Shown in pieces: positions 60,993 through 64,000 of a stretch of 64,000 nt of DNA. The DNA is from Halocaridina rubra (lineage: Eukaryota; Arthropoda; Malacostraca; Decapoda; Atyidae), in assembly GCA_037179515.1 (NCBI GenBank), contig JAXCGZ010003874.1, positions 61,001-125,000 of the forward strand, in the 5' to 3' direction. Position numbers and translations under genes: made by a program. The number at the start of each line of letters is the position of its first letter. The stretch's first letter is position 1. The notes beneath the pieces were generated by a model that was not told the DNA's origin, ran no database searches, and saw nothing but the letters and a program-made list of their open reading frames with translations.

Positions 60993-61979
60993 CTTCATGA
61001 TAGGCCTGTGTGGCATATTCATCTGATAATGCATTTGAGGTGATAATCCTAAAGCCCCAAACAAGCCCTGGGGATGTGGAGGAGGATGGTGTGGTTGGTG
61101 TTGGAAAGGATGATGTCCAAATCCTTGTAAGGAAGGCGGAGGACGAGGAGGAGTAGATGAACAAGTAATGGGAATGTAAGGTTGAGGACGACCTAAGAAA
61201 GAATGAAGAGGTTCCCAGTATTCCCACTGGGGTGAAGCTATCTCTCCAGACAGAAGCTGCCTACGGATTCGATTGTAGAGCGCCTTCAGGTTATTGAGAC
61301 GTTGGCGGGCCTCGTCTCCAGACACGTCTTTACGCCTACTGAGGGCAGCTGCGAGAGCTGTCCAGATGGCCCGATGGTTCTTCTTTTCGTTACTGAACTT
61401 GTTCTGCCATTCGTCGCTCGTGTACATCGTTATCAGTTCCAGCGTCTCCTCGTACGTCCAGTTGCGTGAGCGGCCTCGTTCGAGGGCCATGCTATCCTGA
61501 AGGTCAGCCCATCCTCCCCAAGGCATAACGGAGGTGTTATCAAGGTTAAAAAAGGCAGGGGGCAAAGGAGGTGGTCTCTGAACACCACTACTCATGCCAG
61601 GGATCATGCCACTCATTCCCCCAGGAATTCCTGTTCCACTTCCTCCTCCCCCTCCTCCTGTTCCCCCGCCAGCTACTGTGGCTGGAACGACTCCTCCTCC
61701 TCCAACTCCTGAAGAAGACGTCGAAGGAATGTTCCGGGGCACGTCGGGCGTTGCAGGAGAAGAGGTGGTGTTAGGAGGGGATGGAATTGTCATGGCCGGC
61801 GCTAAGGGCATGTTGACGTTGTTAGAAACGTTGGGCGGCATACCCGCCCCTGCCACTAACCCAGCAAGGCCTAACAGCTGATGGGGAGGCAGCTGGTGGG
61901 GAGCCATTTGATGGGGTGGCAGATGGTGGAGAGGCAGCTGAGGGGATTCACTCCCCACACTCGCGCGCTCACTGTTCAT
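60993..61979 (-). CDS. Alternative first exon 'SANT': Myb/SANT-like (trihelix) DNA-binding domain
   Basis: 329 codons from ATG at 61979 (context cttactATGA) to donor ATGAAG|gtagat in phase 0. Residues 15-45 carry a repeated PPHQ/LPPHQ motif, residues 90-130 are Gly-rich (CpG-rich DNA). Residues 172-264 form the domain: RNWTYEETLELITMYTSDEW, then NHRAIWTALAAALS and ARQRLNNLKALYNRIRRQLL, with the spaced Trp/Leu pattern of Myb/SANT-like (MADF/trihelix) domains. A Pro/His-rich tail follows. The exon joins the microexon: ..HRPIMK-PSPEITLDD. Codon use is GC-richer than in the other exons. It could also be a separate single-domain gene, but the strand, donor and phase favour the shared gene. Confidence 0.78.
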
Positions 61980-62320
61980 AGTAAGACGGGAAAGTTGTGA
62001 GTAGAGTATCGACAAACAATCTTGGCACGGTCAAACACTCTTGTCAAGAAACCTGCAGAAGACGTGTGTGAAGAACGCCCTTGAGAACAAAGTCTCCAAC
62101 CTTAATAACACTACACAACACACTCAGACTCAACTGCGGCTGCTATACAACACTGCTGAGAACGCGGGCGCACCTTCAAAACATTTGCGTTAACTGCTGT
62201 GCGCATGCGCCTTGCTAGTTTCATTGTGGTACGAAGGGCTTATGCCACAGGAGACCAAAAACACACAACATTCGCCTCTATGAAACCCATTATCATTTGA
62301 TGATCGTCAAGTCAGCGAGA
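61980..62320 (-). promoter_or_regulatory. GC-rich promoter-like region of the SANT exon, with an NRF1-type site
   Basis: The 340 bp upstream of the ATG are CpG-rich and free of microsatellites, unlike nearly all surrounding DNA. GCGCATGCGC at 62201-62210 is the palindromic consensus of NRF1 (Drosophila ewg), 222 bp from the ATG. NRF1 sites of this kind usually sit close to transcription starts. No TATA box. Confidence 0.6.
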
Positions 62321-62842
62321 CCCCGATATAAGACCCCCGCACCCCGCCATCAGACGCCTGATCATCATCATCACCATTATCATCATCATTACGCCAGCCG
62401 CGTCGGACCCAAACGACCTCCGGTAATGATGATGATCATCATTACGTTGATGACGCACCAGGAAACGACGATAATAATGGCAGGGCTTAATGATAGTTTG
62501 CGAAGAGAGGCAATATTACTGAATATAAAATATAATCATCATGATAACAACTCACTATGTTTCATCATATTCACAAACCTCGTTACAAACACACACACGT
62601 ATATATATATTATATACCTACCTTCTCCTCCCTCCTTCACTTTCTCACTATTATTTTCTACAACATACACACAAATACACTCACTATCACACACACACAA
62701 ACACTTACTTTACACATGCAACATACACAGGCATTCACACGCACACATTCATGTACACAGGCAGTTACGTGTGCTTAAAAGAAAGAAAAAAAAGTTTATG
62801 ATTAAATTTTAAAATAAATAAGTATAAGTAGTACGAATAATA
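62321..62842. other. ATC/GAT-rich and CA-rich sequence
   Basis: 62,358-62,470 holds GATGATCATCATT-type words on both strands that can pair with each other. 62,585-62,765 is rich in ACACA. No gene. Confidence 0.5.
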
Positions 62843-62847
62843 ATAAT

Positions 62848-62945
<98 letters not shown>

Positions 62946-63080
62946 GTGTGTGCTTGTGTGAGTGTGTGTATGAGTGTGCGTGTGTGCACATCACAGAAAA
63001 AGATTATTAATTTTTCTTATGCAATGAATAGTATTTTATTTACAAGTACAACGCATTAAAAATATAAAAAAATACAAACA

Positions 63081-63152
<72 letters not shown>
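62843..63152. repeat. (AAT)n(TA)n and (TC)n microsatellites
   Basis: (AAT)n(TA)n 62,838-62,942 followed by TG-rich sequence to 62,990; (TC)n 63,084-63,152. Confidence 0.95.
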
Positions 63153-63156
<4 letters not shown>

Positions 63157-64000
63157 ACATCCCCTATCTCATATCTCTTTATTAATGCTCTTATACCACT
63201 AACTCGGCTTCTATTTCTTTCTGTTCCTTTCAATATTCTCTATTTTCCATTAAGAGTACAGCGCTCCCTTTTACAATATAATATAGAGCACTATAATATT
63301 GTTCGCTGTAATAGTACTAGCTCTTACCATCTGCCGGTATCATTATCTATCTGGCTATCTATCTATAAATCTATTCAACTATCTATATACCCGTGTACCT
63401 AGTTAATCTAACTTTCTATCTATTCATCTATCAAGTTATCTATCTGCATGTCTATTTATATATCTATATCTATCTATCTATCTATAGCGCTATTTTCTTT
63501 GTTGCCAGTATTTTGCTAACATCGTAATTTTTTTTTCTCTAGCCACGTGTTTACAATATTTTCTAGTCTTTTGACATCTAATTATTATTTTTTTAAATTC
63601 ATTTCATTAATGATTTTTTGTCTTTTGTAAAAACTTCATTTCTAACAGACTGTGAAAACAGGAAATAAAAAAGAAATAGATTAATAAAAGATAGACTAGG
63701 CTATATGTGGACAAACTTGCATCACTGCACTCAATAGAGCGAGTAGCTCTTCGTTTTTTAGTTCTAACTCGCTCGACTTATGCTTTGAACTCATCATGAC
63801 TTATTTGTTTATATTAAAAAAAATTATTTTGCTTTTTACAATAATGCATTGATAGAATATATGAGTAAATCTTTCTTTCCCGTAGCTAAAAATAATTCAT
63901 TAATTTTTATAGATCTTGAAATCGCGAGTAAAGAAATAATATTATAATAATTTATAATATTTTTGATGCATTTGTAACAAGTATATACTGACGCGTTTGT
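63153..64000. other. Downstream sequence, no gene seen
   Basis: (CTAT)n-like runs at 63,340-63,485. Otherwise AT-rich with nothing recognisable. Further first exons of the BTB gene could lie beyond the window. Confidence 0.45.

Noticed and set aside
61294..61881. Plus-strand open frames over the SANT exon, including one rich in Pro.
   Set aside because: They are antisense to the SANT coding frame; the Pro-rich product is the complement of its Gly-rich segment.

Overview
The window looks like animal nuclear DNA, most likely from a decapod crustacean (shrimp, crab or crayfish). The grounds are the very dense long (TA)n, (GA)n and (AAT)n microsatellites, large introns, tRNA-derived SINEs, many decayed LINEs, and protein families of arthropod type. 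The exact species cannot be read from the sequence.

One host gene spans most of the window on the minus strand, from about 61,979 down to 12,435. Its shared 3' part has five coding exons (16986-16837, 16584-16466, 16027-15897, 15142-14827, 12881-12435). They encode a 387-residue core: acidic linker, a complete BTB domain split over three exons, a Ser/Thr-rich linker, and a Lola-style pair of zinc fingers (C2H2 then C2HC). Upstream lie four separate exons, each with its own ATG in good context and each encoding a different DNA-binding domain. They are a Myb/SANT-like (trihelix) domain (61979-60993), a CENP-B/pogo double helix-turn-helix (46982-46509), and two BED zinc fingers (43008-42591 and 24527-23666). 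The BED exons end in phase 1 and fit directly onto the phase-1 shared exon. The SANT and CENP-B exons end in phase 0 and fit through a 40-nt microexon (45944-45905) that converts phase 0 to phase 1. All four spliced products are open and a multiple of three, giving predicted proteins of 729, 558, 526 and 674 residues. This is the main result: apparently one BTB-zinc-finger gene with interchangeable N-terminal DNA-binding domains, a mirror image of the alternative 3' zinc-finger exons of insect lola and mod(mdg4).

The rest is repeats. 1-5.1 kb: LINE fragments and an imperfect ~430-bp tandem repeat, one unit of which was split by a 1,244-bp foldback transposon at TA. 5.2-10.8 kb: decayed LINEs and a SINE. 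12.2-17 kb: shared exons of the gene. 17-33.5 kb: microsatellites, SINEs, LINE tails, the first BED exon and a hAT-like MITE. 33.6-36.1 kb: a broken Mutator-like element with a SWIM-type transposase. 36-42.5 kb: microsatellites, a ~70-bp minisatellite and a foldback element. 42.6-47 kb: second BED exon, a dead LINE, microexon, CENP-B exon. 50-57 kb: LINE fragments and a non-LTR retrotransposon with an uninterrupted endonuclease/reverse-transcriptase reading frame at 53.4-56.7 kb. 60-62.5 kb: a large TA-armed palindrome and the SANT first exon with a GC-rich promoter-like region. No CRISPR array, rRNA or functional tRNA was seen.
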